37,512 nucleotides of DNA from contig URLZ01000023.1 of the NCBI GenBank assembly GCA_900548895.1, positions 1 to 37,512 of the forward strand, read 5' to 3'. The stretch comes from an uncultured Akkermansia sp. GTDB taxonomy: Bacteria > Verrucomicrobiota > Verrucomicrobiia > Verrucomicrobiales > Akkermansiaceae. Under the pieces are notes generated by a model. That model searched no databases. It had not been told where the DNA came from and saw only the letters and a list, made by a program, of their open reading frames with translations. The first letter of the stretch is position 1; each line of letters opens with the position of its first letter. Shown piece by piece: positions 24,189 through 32,680 of the stretch. The position numbers and the translations under genes are program-made.

Positions 24189-25364
24189 ATGAGCTCCTCC
24201 GCTTTTTCACCGGGCAAACGACCCCGTTGCCCCATTCCCCGCCGCGCGCTCCTCAGCGGCCTCGCCCTGTTGCTCAGTGCAGCCCCGCCAGCCTCTGCAG
24301 ATTCGGAAAACGCGGCCTCTTCCGCCCCTCCTGTCCCTTCCGGCTCACCGACAGCCGCTGAAGCTGCGGTGGCGCACGCTTCTTCGCCGACAGTCGCCAA
24401 CATCTCCGCCGATGAAGCACTCATCACCGCCGCCTCTGCGGGCGACGTGAGTGGCATAGAGAAGGCCCTCAAAGCCGGAGCCTCCCCAAACGCCACAGAC
24501 GCCTCGGGGATCAGCGCGCTGCATCACGCCCTGCGTGCGGGAGCCACCCCACATGCCGAGGCCGACGATGCGGAAGGCCCGCTTGCGCCGCCGGCCTTTC
24601 GTGATGACATCGCCTGCGTGAAAGCTCTTCTGGATGCCGGGGCGGATCCCAACAGCTGCGATCCCAAAGGCTTCACGCCACTGCACGCGTGTGCCGTGCG
24701 CGACAATGTCGACACAGCACGTATTCTGCTCGTCCAAGGCGCTGACATTCAGGCACGAGACACCTCGCTGAACACCCCTCTGCACGTCGCCTGCACGTGG
24801 GGGAGCAGCGGGATCGTTGACTTGCTGCTGGATGCCGGGGTCGACATCAACGCGGCGGCTCACAACGGCGTTACTCCTCTGCACGCAGCCCAGATGTGGG
24901 CGACGGATGGGAACTTGGCCTGCCATCTGCTGGATCGCGGGGCCAACCCGGCCCCCTCTGCCCCCTGCGTCTTTGGCTCACCGCTGCACATGGCCGTGCA
25001 AGGCGAATCAGAAAATCTGGTCAAGCGCCTCTTGAACGCGGGCGTTCCCGTCAACGCCGCGGATCCCGACGGCAATACACCCCTGCACGCAGCGGCCGCC
25101 ATCGGAAGCGTTGCCAGGGTCCGCCTGCTGCTGGAGCACGGTGCAGACATCAATCTCCGCAACCACAAGGGCGAGAGCGCGGCCGATGTTGTTTGCACGC
25201 GATGCCGACGCCTGCTGCCGGAGCTGCGCGCCGAGCGGGCGAAGCTCGTGCGCGAGCTGCTGAATAAGGCGCAGGGCCTCAGTTCCGCGAAAAGCGCGGG
25301 CGAAGCGCCGTGCCCACCAGCACCAGCAGAGACAGAAGCGCGTACACAATCAAGCGCTCCATAA
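24189..25364 (+). CDS. Exported ankyrin-repeat protein
   Basis: The 391-residue protein has a basic N-terminus and a hydrophobic stretch (ALLSGLALLLSAAPPASA) with a likely cleavage after residue 37, so it is probably periplasmic or secreted. About seven ankyrin repeats fill residues 75-345, for example DPKGFTPLHACAVRDNVD, NTPLHVACTWGSSGIVDLLL and DGNTPLHAAAAIGSVARVRLLL. A low-complexity Pro/Ala tail ends it. Ankyrin repeats bind proteins; the target is unknown. The final 86 bases overlap, tail to tail, the 3' end of the ABC permease gene on the other strand. Confidence 0.85.
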   Translation: MSSSAFSPGKRPRCPIPRRALLSGLALLLSAAPPASADSENAASSAPPVPSGSPTAAEAAVAHASSPTVANISADEALITAASAGDVSGIEKALKAGASPNATDASGISALHHALRAGATPHAEADDAEGPLAPPAFRDDIACVKALLDAGADPNSCDPKGFTPLHACAVRDNVDTARILLVQGADIQARDTSLNTPLHVACTWGSSGIVDLLLDAGVDINAAAHNGVTPLHAAQMWATDGNLACHLLDRGANPAPSAPCVFGSPLHMAVQGESENLVKRLLNAGVPVNAADPDGNTPLHAAAAIGSVARVRLLLEHGADINLRNHKGESAADVVCTRCRRLLPELRAERAKLVRELLNKAQGLSSAKSAGEAPCPPAPAETEARTQSSAP

Positions 25365-26814
25365 TCTCCGAGCGCCACGCATCCAGCAGGCGGTTGACCT
25401 CGGCGGCCTTGAGGAGAGCGCTCGCAACACCCGTCTGCGGGCTCCAGGATGAGCTGAAGCCCCCGCCCAGATCTATCGGGCTCGAGAGGATCTCCGCAAG
25501 GCGATGAACGGTATCACCCGACGGGACGATCGAGCTGAGCAATCCGCCGAAGGGCAGGCCGTAGGGGCAGCCGAGCACACCGGCCACGCACATGAGTGCG
25601 TAGCACAGCAGCAGGAAGACAACCGGACGGTTGGGATTGCCTCGCCGCATGAAGAGGTCGAGCAGCAACACCGTCGCCAGCAGAGAATAGAGCAGCATCA
25701 TGCTGAAATCGAGAATGATGAGCAGCGGCAGGTTCCAGTGCTTGAGCACGCTGATCACTCCCTTGCTCTGCCCCCAGATACTGTCAGGCACCGGGTGTTC
25801 CACATAAAGCCAGGTGCAGAGCGAGCCAATCAGCATGGCCAGCACCAGGAAGAGGCAGGAGGGGAAGAGCCCCGGGACCTGAAGGACGTGGGGAATCAGC
25901 GGCAGGCAGCGGCTGCGGTGCACGGGAAGACTCCAGCACGGCAGCAGGATATCCGCCACGGCCGCAAAGCCCATGTAGCCGAGGGCAAAGATGAGCTGAG
26001 CTTCCGCATACGTAGGTGCCGAGGCCGACAGCCACATGGCGACGAAAACCGCCAGCGGCGCGAGACTCAGCAGGCGCACGCTGCGCGAGCAGTTTTCGGC
26101 GGGAGGGGCATAGCCGCGCCGCGCCAGCTCCAGAAAGAGCAGGACAAGCAGGGCGACGTCGATGCCGCCGAGGACGTAGATCTCCGCATCCAGGAGGGGG
26201 AAGCGGAAGTGAATCTGGCTCATGGCTGCCGCGTATGAGATCGCGGCAATGAGGAATCCGCCGTAGATGCAGTAGCGGAAAAAGGGCGCTACGCAGGCCG
26301 TGAACATGAAGAAGGCCGTCGTGACGAGCCCCCCCATCGAGCAGATCAGCAGGTACTGGGCATACCAGGCGCCCTTCGTGTAATCCGTGCTCTCAGACAG
26401 GCTCTTCAGCGCGCCCTCCGACTGAAAATACGAGGTTTCAACGAAGGACTCTCCCATGGTGGAAGACGTCATGAAGATCGCCGCCAACAGGAGAGCCGTC
26501 AGCAAAATCTGCACGGCCACGGAGAGCCAGATGCCCCGCACGATACTCCGCGAGCTCAGCGGGGTGAGCTTCATGAAGTTTGTCCCGCGAATGCGCGTGT
26601 CAGCGCTGACACTCTGCGAGGCTCGCATGGGAATCACCAGCATGAGCATCAGCGGTGCGCTGACCGTCAGAGCGGTCTCACGGCTCTCCGTCACGACAAG
26701 GCAGAAGAGCGGGAGGATGAAGTAGATGGCCAGAAAGATGGGGCTGCGCCACGTCTGGCGCAAATCTTTGATGAGCGCCGGCGGCAGATAATCCGAAAAG
26801 TTACGAGTGCTCAT
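25279..26814 (-). CDS. ABC-2 type permease (partner of the ATPase at 27997)
   Basis: This 511-residue minus-strand protein has about twelve hydrophobic segments. Its N-terminal cytoplasmic stretch KDLRQTWRSPIFLAIYFILP is typical of ABC-2 permeases, and its last helix is LIVYALLSLLVLVGTAL. I take ATG 26814 (MSTRNFSDYL) as start. A longer frame to 26931 lies inside the ATPase gene and adds no membrane-like sequence. The start overlaps the ATPase stop by 14 bases, so the two are translationally coupled. The substrate is unknown. The 3' end overlaps the ankyrin gene. Confidence 0.82.
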   Translation of the reverse strand: MSTRNFSDYLPPALIKDLRQTWRSPIFLAIYFILPLFCLVVTESRETALTVSAPLMLMLVIPMRASQSVSADTRIRGTNFMKLTPLSSRSIVRGIWLSVAVQILLTALLLAAIFMTSSTMGESFVETSYFQSEGALKSLSESTDYTKGAWYAQYLLICSMGGLVTTAFFMFTACVAPFFRYCIYGGFLIAAISYAAAMSQIHFRFPLLDAEIYVLGGIDVALLVLLFLELARRGYAPPAENCSRSVRLLSLAPLAVFVAMWLSASAPTYAEAQLIFALGYMGFAAVADILLPCWSLPVHRSRCLPLIPHVLQVPGLFPSCLFLVLAMLIGSLCTWLYVEHPVPDSIWGQSKGVISVLKHWNLPLLIILDFSMMLLYSLLATVLLLDLFMRRGNPNRPVVFLLLCYALMCVAGVLGCPYGLPFGGLLSSIVPSGDTVHRLAEILSSPIDLGGGFSSSWSPQTGVASALLKAAEVNRLLDAWRSEIMERLIVYALLSLLVLVGTALRPRFSRN

Positions 26815-27997
26815 GGCGATGATGAAGGATGTTGACAAAGGTCTCTTCCAGTGTGCGGCGGCGCGGCGTAAACGACACGATGGGATAAAGCGCCACCAAG
26901 CGGCGCAGTTCGGCGGCGAGCAGGGTCTCAACCGAGGGCGACGTCACAGACGCCCCATCTTCCTCGCCGGCTGCGGCCCGCGCGGCATCCGGGACACCCG
27001 GGGCGGATTCCGTCGCCGAGGCAGCTCCCCGTTCCTTGGACTCGGGAACAAAGACGGCCCGCACGCATTGGCGAGCCTGCCCGGGCAGAGAGGGCAGCGT
27101 CGAGGCGCTCTTCCAGAGCGGGCTCGCGGCCAGATCGGCCGCCAGTGCCGCCGCTCCCTCGATCAGCTCGATCACGACGGTCTGCGCAGAGCTCGCGACG
27201 CCGCTCTCCATCTCCAGCTGTTGCTGTGATCCGCTGCCGATGATGCGGCCGGCATCCATGAAGATCATCTCATCGCACATCTCTGCCAGCTCCGAGAGAA
27301 TGTGCGAGCTGATGAGCAGCGTCTTGCCCTCAGCCTTGAGCTTCTGCACCATCTGCTTGAACTCCAGACGGGCCTGGGGATCCAGCCCGGCGGCGGGCTC
27401 ATCCATCACCAGAAGATCCGGGTTGCCGATGAGCGTTCTCGCCAGACAAAGCCGCTGGCGCTGCCCCTTGGAGAGGCGATTGATGCGGCGGCTTCGCAGC
27501 TCCGTGAGGCCGCAGAACTCCAGCACGCGGTTCACCTCGCTGATGCGGCGCTCTCCCGTCAGGCGGTAGGCGCGGGCGTAATAATCGATGAAATCGCGAA
27601 TCGTTGTGTGCGGCACCGCCTCAAAGTCATCGGGCATCCAGCCGATGCGGGCAATCACCTTCTCGGGATAGCTGAGCAAATCCACACCATCGACCTCCAC
27701 GGAGCCCTCGTCGGGCAAGTCCTGTGTCGTGATGATGCGCATCGCCGTGGTCTTGCCGGCACCGTTTGCCCCGATGAGACCGACGGCACATCCGCGCCCC
27801 AGCGTGAAGCTGACGTGATCCAAGGCCTTGACGGGGCCGAAGGAGCGCACCAGCCCCGAGACGCGCAGGAAGGGTAGCTCTTCCGATGGGGAGCCTGGCG
27901 GCACCGCAGCGCTCGCCAAGTTTCCCCGCAAGGCTTGAGCTTGCTGTTCTGTCTGTTTCGTGAGAGTCATGGTATCACAGTCCGAACACAGAGGCAT
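26801..27997 (-). CDS. ABC transporter ATP-binding protein with unusual C-terminal insert
   Basis: The 398-residue ATPase has Walker A GANGAGKTT at about 76-84, signature LSKGQRQRL, Walker B LLVMDEPAAGLD and an H-loop SSHILSE. It is of the CcmA/NatA type that pairs with ABC-2 permeases. Relatives are about 240-310 residues long. This one has a 45-residue N-terminal leader and, in the C-terminal regulatory part, a low-complexity insert rich in Ala/Glu/Ser (about 325-355) before the family-typical end SFTPRRRTLEETFVNIL. The start at 27997 is chosen over an in-frame ATG at 27970 because the promoter's -10 box ends 6 bases upstream of it. Confidence 0.88.
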   Translation of the reverse strand: MPLCSDCDTMTLTKQTEQQAQALRGNLASAAVPPGSPSEELPFLRVSGLVRSFGPVKALDHVSFTLGRGCAVGLIGANGAGKTTAMRIITTQDLPDEGSVEVDGVDLLSYPEKVIARIGWMPDDFEAVPHTTIRDFIDYYARAYRLTGERRISEVNRVLEFCGLTELRSRRINRLSKGQRQRLCLARTLIGNPDLLVMDEPAAGLDPQARLEFKQMVQKLKAEGKTLLISSHILSELAEMCDEMIFMDAGRIIGSGSQQQLEMESGVASSAQTVVIELIEGAAALAADLAASPLWKSASTLPSLPGQARQCVRAVFVPESKERGAASATESAPGVPDAARAAAGEEDGASVTSPSVETLLAAELRRLVALYPIVSFTPRRRTLEETFVNILHHRHEHS

Positions 27998-28390
27998 GCG
28001 CTCATCATAAAAAAAACGGACATTGAAGTCAAGCGGCGCGAGCGGAGCGCCCGCCCCTTCTCTGTCATACCGAGATCTCTTCTCCCTCCTATCCCACGCG
28101 TGAATCTCTACCGCGCCACACTGAAGCTTGTTGATGGGAACTCATTTCGTATGGAGCAATGGACGAGCCTCCTCTCTGATACTTTTCGGAGGCGTAGCCA
28201 TGGGGATGGCGACGGACTCGGTTCAGGAGGCAGGGGCGGAGTGGTCCAAGGAGCCGCCCCTGCTGCACTTCAGGCTCTCCTCTCGGGCGTTTATTCCCAA
28301 GCAGCTCAGGCATGAGAAGCCGAGCAGGCCCTCTCGCCAGTTGGCGTTGGGCGGAGAAGGCTCCGCTCGAGAGCGGCGAGCCTTCCGAAC
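27998..28390. other. Intergenic region with promoter and hairpins, no gene seen
   Basis: The 526-base gap between the ABC ATPase start and the citrate synthase stop holds the ATPase promoter (28004-28032) and the citrate synthase terminator (28391-28423). It also holds a second hairpin at 28356-28385: a 13-bp stem with a 2-base bulge. Between about 28035 and 28350 there is no convincing coding frame. It could hide a small RNA but I see no known RNA family in it. Confidence 0.5.
28004..28032 (-). promoter_or_regulatory. Promoter of the ABC ATPase/permease operon
   Basis: On the minus strand, TTGACT (28027-28032), 17 bases, TATGAT (28004-28009), then 6 bases to the ATG at 27997. This places the expected transcription start on the A of the start codon. 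Confidence 0.75.
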
Positions 28391-28423
28391 ACAAAACACC
28401 CCGCAGGCCATCACCTGCGGGGT
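28391..28423 (-). terminator. Intrinsic terminator after citrate synthase
   Basis: A perfect 10-bp stem (ACCCCGCAGG at 28398-28407 with CCTGCGGGGT at 28414-28423) and a 6-base loop are followed, on the minus strand, by GTTTTGT. It lies 100 bases past the gltA stop and is oriented to end that transcript. Confidence 0.75.
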
Positions 28424-28523
28424 ATGAGAAAAGGCGTTGAAGTCAACTCTATGCGATCTCGCGCGCATACCCGAGTCTGCCGTTGCGGCACGTCTCTTCG
28501 GGCGGAACGCGGTGCAGGGCGCG

Positions 28524-29666
28524 TCAGCGCATGTCGAGAACGGGAACCAGAAGCGGCTCCTCGGGGCCCGTGTAGCGCGAGAGCGGGCGGAAGAGCGTGT
28601 TGTCCTCCAGCTGCTCGAGGATCTGAGCCACCCAGCCGGCCGAGCGAGCAATGGCGAAGACCGTCGTGAACATGCGCGTCGGGATACCCAAGCTGTAATA
28701 TACCGTCGCGGAGTAAAAGTCCACGTTGGCATTCAGGTTTTTACGCGCGCGCATGATCTTGGCGATCATGTCGCTCATGCGAATCCACTTGGGCTCGCCG
28801 ATGGTCTGCGTCAGGCGGATAGCGATGCGGCGAAGCTGCGGCGCGCGGGGGTCGAGCGTCTTGTAGACGCGGTGGCCCATGCCGAAGATCTTTTCCTTGT
28901 TCGCCAGCTTCTGGTTGATATAGGCCTCGACGTTGTCCTCGTCACCGATCTCCTTGAGCATCTCGATAACGGCTTCGTTGGCGCCGCCGTGAAGCGGCCC
29001 CTTGAGCGTGCCGATGGCCGAGGTGATGGCCGAGTACATGTCCGAGAGGGTCGACGCCGTCACGCGGGCCGAGAAGGTGGAGGCGTTCATGCCGTGGTCG
29101 GCATGCAGAATGTAACCCACATCGAGAATGTGCGCCTCGTTCGGGTCGGGCTCCTTGCCCTTGAGCAGCCAAAGGAAGTGGGCCGCCTCGTCGAGATCCG
29201 TGCGGATGGGGGGCAGATCGAGCCCCTCGCAGATGCGGTAGTAATACGCCGCCATCACGGGAATCTTGGCGATGAGCGAAAGCCCGATCTCCTTCATCTG
29301 GCTCGGGTCCTTCGTGCGGTCGTCGTACATGCCCAGCATCGACACGGCTGTGCGCAGGGCGCTCATCGGGCGAGCCGTCTTCGTCGCCGTCTTGAAGAAA
29401 TCGAGGATCGGCTGGGGCAGCTCGCGGTCATTGCGCAAGCGCTGCTGGAGCCCGTGGAGCTCTTCGCGGTTCGGCAGGCGTTTGTTGAGGAGCAGATAGA
29501 TGATCTCCGGGAAGGTGCAGAGATCCACCAAGTCTTCAATCTCGTAGCCGCAGTACAGGAGGCGGCCCTCCTCGCCGCGCACGTCGCTGAGCGCGGTCTC
29601 GTTGGCGATCACGCCCTTGAGCCCCTTGGCGAGAATCGGCTGTGTCGGTTGCTGCTTATCGGTCAT
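28524..29666 (-). CDS. gltA: Citrate synthase
   Basis: This 380-residue enzyme condenses oxaloacetate and acetyl-CoA into citrate in the cytosol, the entry to the TCA cycle. The catalytic residues are visible: His226 in GPLHGGAN, His265 in MGHRVYK and Asp316 in VDFYSA. HADHGMNAS at 188-196 is also conserved. The length fits the short dimeric citrate/methylcitrate synthase type rather than the 430-residue hexameric NADH-regulated type. The use of 2-methylcitrate cannot be excluded, but no prpB/prpD is near. No clear promoter was found; the A of the ATG is preceded by TTTTGCATACAG, which may hold an extended -10 box. Confidence 0.94.
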   Translation of the reverse strand: MTDKQQPTQPILAKGLKGVIANETALSDVRGEEGRLLYCGYEIEDLVDLCTFPEIIYLLLNKRLPNREELHGLQQRLRNDRELPQPILDFFKTATKTARPMSALRTAVSMLGMYDDRTKDPSQMKEIGLSLIAKIPVMAAYYYRICEGLDLPPIRTDLDEAAHFLWLLKGKEPDPNEAHILDVGYILHADHGMNASTFSARVTASTLSDMYSAITSAIGTLKGPLHGGANEAVIEMLKEIGDEDNVEAYINQKLANKEKIFGMGHRVYKTLDPRAPQLRRIAIRLTQTIGEPKWIRMSDMIAKIMRARKNLNANVDFYSATVYYSLGIPTRMFTTVFAIARSAGWVAQILEQLEDNTLFRPLSRYTGPEEPLLVPVLDMR

Positions 29667-29768
29667 TCTGTATGCAAAATGGGGTTGATGGAGCCGGCGC
29701 AGGCCGGTCCGAGTGATTTCAGGATGCTGCGTTCAGGAAGCTGTGTGAGGACTCCGCGCGGAGCTCTC

Positions 29769-30095
29769 TCAGCCCAGGGTGTACCAAGCGTCGTGAAGCT
29801 CGCTGAAGGACTTGAGCTCGATGTCCGAGCGAGCCTCCAGCCAGGACTTCACCGCCTGGCGCTGCACCTCATTGGTCTGCGTGGGATCCGCCGCCGTCAC
29901 AATGATCACGCAGCCCTCATCCGTCATGCTGCCCTCGCACTCGAGGCCGTTGGCCTCGATGCAGTCATTGACGAGCGACTGCAGAAACTGTCCGCACTCG
30001 GCAGACTCCACATCACCCTTGTAGTCAAAGGTGAACTCAAAGCAAAGCTCACGGAACTCGCCGACGCGGTACTTCTTTCTGAGTCTCTTTTTCAT
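29769..30095 (-). CDS. yggL: YggL-family 50S-ribosome-binding protein (DUF469)
   Basis: The 108-residue product has the same length as E. coli YggL. It begins MKKRLRKKYRVGEFRELCFEF, matching that family's RRLRKKxHxxEFQELGF start, and keeps VKSWLEAR...SELHDAW at the end. YggL is reported to bind the 50S ribosomal subunit; its exact role is unclear. I start at ATG 30095, not at an in-frame GTG/ATG further upstream (to 30134), because that part overlaps the promoter. It lies 102 bases upstream of gltA on the same strand and is divergent from umuD. Confidence 0.85.
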   Translation of the reverse strand: MKKRLRKKYRVGEFRELCFEFTFDYKGDVESAECGQFLQSLVNDCIEANGLECEGSMTDEGCVIIVTAADPTQTNEVQRQAVKSWLEARSDIELKSFSELHDAWYTLG

Positions 30096-30105
30096 AACGG
30101 CAAAA

Positions 30106-30134
30106 TGTATACTCGATTCAACGCGCTTTGTCAA
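30106..30134 (-). promoter_or_regulatory. Promoter of yggL
   Basis: On the minus strand, TTGACA (30129-30134), 17 bases, TATACA (30106-30111). The ATG at 30095 is 10 bases downstream. It shares a 108-base region back-to-back with the umuD promoter. Confidence 0.7.
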
Positions 30135-30168
30135 GTACGGAATTCACCCCCTGCGCCGGCCCGTCCGC

Positions 30169-30197
30169 TTGCGCCGGCCGCGATTCCGTGCTACAAT
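30169..30197 (+). promoter_or_regulatory. Promoter of the umuD-like gene
   Basis: TTGCGC (30169-30174), 17 bases, TACAAT (30192-30197), then 6 bases to the ATG at 30204. I see no E. coli- or Bacillus-type LexA operator around it. Confidence 0.65.
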
Positions 30198-30203
30198 CAG
30201 CTC

Positions 30204-30614
30204 ATGAGTGAGGATCAGAACGCGCAGGGTGTTCCCTTTTTCTGCGAGGCTGTGGCCGCCGGCTTTCCGAGTCCGGCGGAGGGGGATCTGAAAGGGAGTT
30301 TGGATCTCAACGAGCTCTGCATCAGCAATCCCCCCGCCACCTACTTTGTCCGTGCGCGCGGCGAGAGCATGCGCGACGCCGGCATCAGCGACGGGGATAT
30401 CCTCATTGTTGACCGCAGCCTCGAGGCGCGCTCCGGCTCCATCGTGATCGCCTCTCTCCAAGGCGAATTCACCGTCAAAACTCTGGATCTGCGCGGCGGG
30501 CACGCCCGTCTGCTCCCGGCCAACCCGGATTATGCCCCGATTGACATCACGCCCGAACTCGGCGCCGAGTTTTTTGGCGTTGTCACCTACGTGATTCGGC
30601 GCCTGCACCACTGA
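30204..30614 (+). CDS. umuD: UmuD-like self-cleaving S24 peptidase
   Basis: The 136-residue protein aligns by eye along the whole of UmuD (139 residues). It has AAGFPSPAEGD with a likely Ala19-Gly20 cleavage site, then LDLNELCISNPPATYFV, the nucleophile Ser55 in GESM, and the general base Lys92 in GEFTVK. The 37-residue spacing between these two equals that of E. coli Ser60/Lys97. UmuD is cleaved with RecA filaments to UmuD', which pairs with UmuC to form the Pol V mutasome. No umuC is adjacent; the next gene is an acyltransferase on the other strand. An N-terminal DNA-binding domain is absent, so it is not LexA. Confidence 0.9.
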   Translation: MSEDQNAQGVPFFCEAVAAGFPSPAEGDLKGSLDLNELCISNPPATYFVRARGESMRDAGISDGDILIVDRSLEARSGSIVIASLQGEFTVKTLDLRGGHARLLPANPDYAPIDITPELGAEFFGVVTYVIRRLHH

Positions 30615-30781
30615 AGCCGCCTTTCTCTCGCAACCCGCCATCACGCCCGCCTCGCGCATTCCTCCTTCCGTCCGCTTTCTCCGCCGCCTTTCGATCGCAT
30701 ATGGCGGTGGCGGCGGCTACCAACGGCAGCATCCCATCCCCCTAGGTTCGGGAGACAGCGCTTGACTTAGCGCTCCGGCCC

Positions 30782-31948
30782 TTAGCGAATACCCAGCTTG
30801 CGGCGCAGGAATCGCCGAATCGGCTCATCCCAGAGGGCGGAGCTCAGCCAAGCCAGCAGCAGCGAGGCGGTCACCACCAGCAGCACGGCCGGCCAGGCAT
30901 CAGCCCATTCGCGCACGCCGGTGCCCAGCAGCCAGGCGTAAAAGAGATACATGACCGGGTAATGAACGGCATAGAGGGGGTATGAAAGCCGCCCGAGCAC
31001 CCGGCACAGGGCTGCGGACCAAGCGAAGGAGGGGCGGGATGACGCCCCTGCCAGCAACACGCAGGGAAAGGCCAGAGCGATGCAGGCGAACTCGTACAGC
31101 CCATTGATGTGCAGACCCCTCCAGGCCGGAAGAGCCGGCACGGCGAAGAGCAGCGGCAGGAGCAGGCAGCCCCATTCAAAACCGCCGCGGCGCCGCAGGC
31201 CCCCGGGTGCCGGACGGTAGAGACGCGCCATGAGCATGCCCGCGGTGAAGGGAAAGAAGAGCCGCAGCAGAGCTCCCGGCACGTTTGTGCCGGCGAAGGT
31301 CCAGCCCACGCTGATCATGCCGTAGCCCGAGGCATCGCTGAGGGCGTACCGGCAGAGTCCGGCACCCAGCAGAGCGACCAAGAGCGCCAGCACCCGCGTC
31401 GGCAGGCGGAACAGCAGCATCCCGTAAACGGCATTGGCCAGATACTCGAAAAAGAGCGACCAAGCAGGGCCGTTGAGCGGGAAGATCTCGCCGTTGCCCC
31501 GCACGTCAAAGCCCGCGCCCGGCCAGGCCGGGATAAAGAGGCAGGCGCAGAAAAAGGCCATGGCCACCATCGACCACGGTGCCGCCGCGCCCTCCGCTGC
31601 CATGGCGTTTTGAATGCCGAAACTCAGCAGACCAAAGCAGGCGGCGATGATCATCATGGGATGCAGTCGCACGAGGCGCCGCAGAAAAAAGGCCCCGGTG
31701 CTCATGCCGCGCCCCAGGCGATCGTCGTAGGCGTAGCTCATCACGAAGCCTGAGAGCATGAAGAAGAAGTCCACAGCGAGGTAGCCGTGATTGAGCACGG
31801 TAATCACGGCACCGTTGTTGGCCACGGCGTCGATCCCCTCGAAGACGTGGTAGATCACCACCAGAAGTGCCGCCACCCCGCGCAAGCCGTCCAGAAGTTC
31901 GTAGTGGGGCTTGGAGGCAAGCGTCGGCGAAGGCTGGGATGCAGACAT
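30782..31948 (-). CDS. OafA/YrhL-type membrane acyltransferase (acyltransferase 3 family)
   Basis: The 388-residue protein has about ten membrane helices. Its family signature is LDGLRGVAALLVVIYH at about 19-34, where His34 is the expected catalytic histidine, followed by GYLAVDFFFMLSGFV. These enzymes transfer acetyl or other acyl groups from the cytoplasm to surface glycans or peptidoglycan. The acceptor is unknown and no glycan operon is adjacent. The start at 31948 follows a C/T-rich stretch without a purine ribosome binding site or clear promoter. A 6-bp hairpin lies just past the stop at 30757-30774. Confidence 0.87.
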   Translation of the reverse strand: MSASQPSPTLASKPHYELLDGLRGVAALLVVIYHVFEGIDAVANNGAVITVLNHGYLAVDFFFMLSGFVMSYAYDDRLGRGMSTGAFFLRRLVRLHPMMIIAACFGLLSFGIQNAMAAEGAAAPWSMVAMAFFCACLFIPAWPGAGFDVRGNGEIFPLNGPAWSLFFEYLANAVYGMLLFRLPTRVLALLVALLGAGLCRYALSDASGYGMISVGWTFAGTNVPGALLRLFFPFTAGMLMARLYRPAPGGLRRRGGFEWGCLLLPLLFAVPALPAWRGLHINGLYEFACIALAFPCVLLAGASSRPSFAWSAALCRVLGRLSYPLYAVHYPVMYLFYAWLLGTGVREWADAWPAVLLVVTASLLLAWLSSALWDEPIRRFLRRKLGIR

Positions 31949-32125
31949 GGAGAGACAGGGGGACGTGGGGGAATCGCACAGGGCGAAAGCGCAGAGAGGC
32001 GATCGGAGAGTGCCGAAAACGGGGACAAGGGGGCGGAATCAGAGAGGGGGCGTGGGAGGCGCTGTACAGAGAGGAGGGGGGGGTGGGGGGAGCGGTAGTG
32101 CTCCCCTTCTGCAAGACTCCCGGAT
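31949..32125. other. Gap between HTH gene and acyltransferase
   Basis: No gene is seen. The stretch has strong strand asymmetry: 32030-32100 is a run rich in G on the plus strand (C on the transcribed minus-strand RNA). That could act as a C-rich leader or a Rho utilisation site. No intrinsic terminator was found. Confidence 0.4.
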
Positions 32126-32680
32126 TCATCTCTTCGAACGAATGCGAGCAGCGAGCTCCTTCGCTTTCTCGCGAGGTACGAGTCCTCTCTCACTCGGCGA
32201 GACATCTGCCGGCAGCTCGCCATCGGCAGAGCCCAGCGCTTGATCCGCTCGCGCCAATAGCTTCTCCACAAAGCGCTTCTGCTCCTCGTACCACTGGTTC
32301 GGGTCGAGGCTCCCATTCCACGGGTGAGCGGCAGATGACGAAGCCTCTCTGCCCTGCTTCGCCGCTTCTCTGGCTGCGCGTTGGGCACTGCGCTTGGAGC
32401 CCGGCTTGACACTCCCCTTCGGCCTCCCGCGCCTGCGCTCCGGCGGATCCGGCGGTTCGGCGTCCGCGAAGGCCCGCTCAAGGGCTCTCGTTGCCGTCGC
32501 GGCCCAGCCGCGCAGCGTTTTCGGAGAAATGTTGAGGTTCTTCGAGAGCTCGCGAACGATATCGGGATCAGACGAAGCGAGAATCATCGCGGCGATCTGA
32601 ATGCGATAGCCCGTCGAGCAAAAGGCGTCACCGGCTTCCCCCGGAGCGGGAAGACCGTCAAACACGGGTCGGTATTTCAT
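32126..32680 (-). CDS. Small HTH protein with AT-hook-like motif, function unknown
   Basis: This 184-residue minus-strand protein starts MKYRPVFDGL. Residues 38-61 (DPDIVRELSKNLNISPKTLRGW) fit a helix-turn-helix resembling the clamp helices of transposase or terminase small-subunit type proteins. Residues 82-90 (RRRGRPKGS) match an AT-hook core (GRP in basic context). A long Lys/Arg/Ala-rich region follows, with a second conserved-looking patch WYEEQKRFVEKLLARADQAL. It is probably a DNA-binding regulator, but I do not recognise the family. The frame stays open far upstream (to 33901), mostly antisense to nadC, which I discount. Its promoter lies 122 bases upstream. Confidence 0.7.
   Translation of the reverse strand: MKYRPVFDGLPAPGEAGDAFCSTGYRIQIAAMILASSDPDIVRELSKNLNISPKTLRGWAATATRALERAFADAEPPDPPERRRGRPKGSVKPGSKRSAQRAAREAAKQGREASSSAAHPWNGSLDPNQWYEEQKRFVEKLLARADQALGSADGELPADVSPSERGLVPREKAKELAARIRSKR

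Noticed and set aside
28437..30203. A long plus-strand frame in front of and fused with umuD
   Set aside because: The stretch is antisense to gltA and yggL. The umuD promoter and an ATG at 30204 give a 136-residue protein of normal UmuD length.
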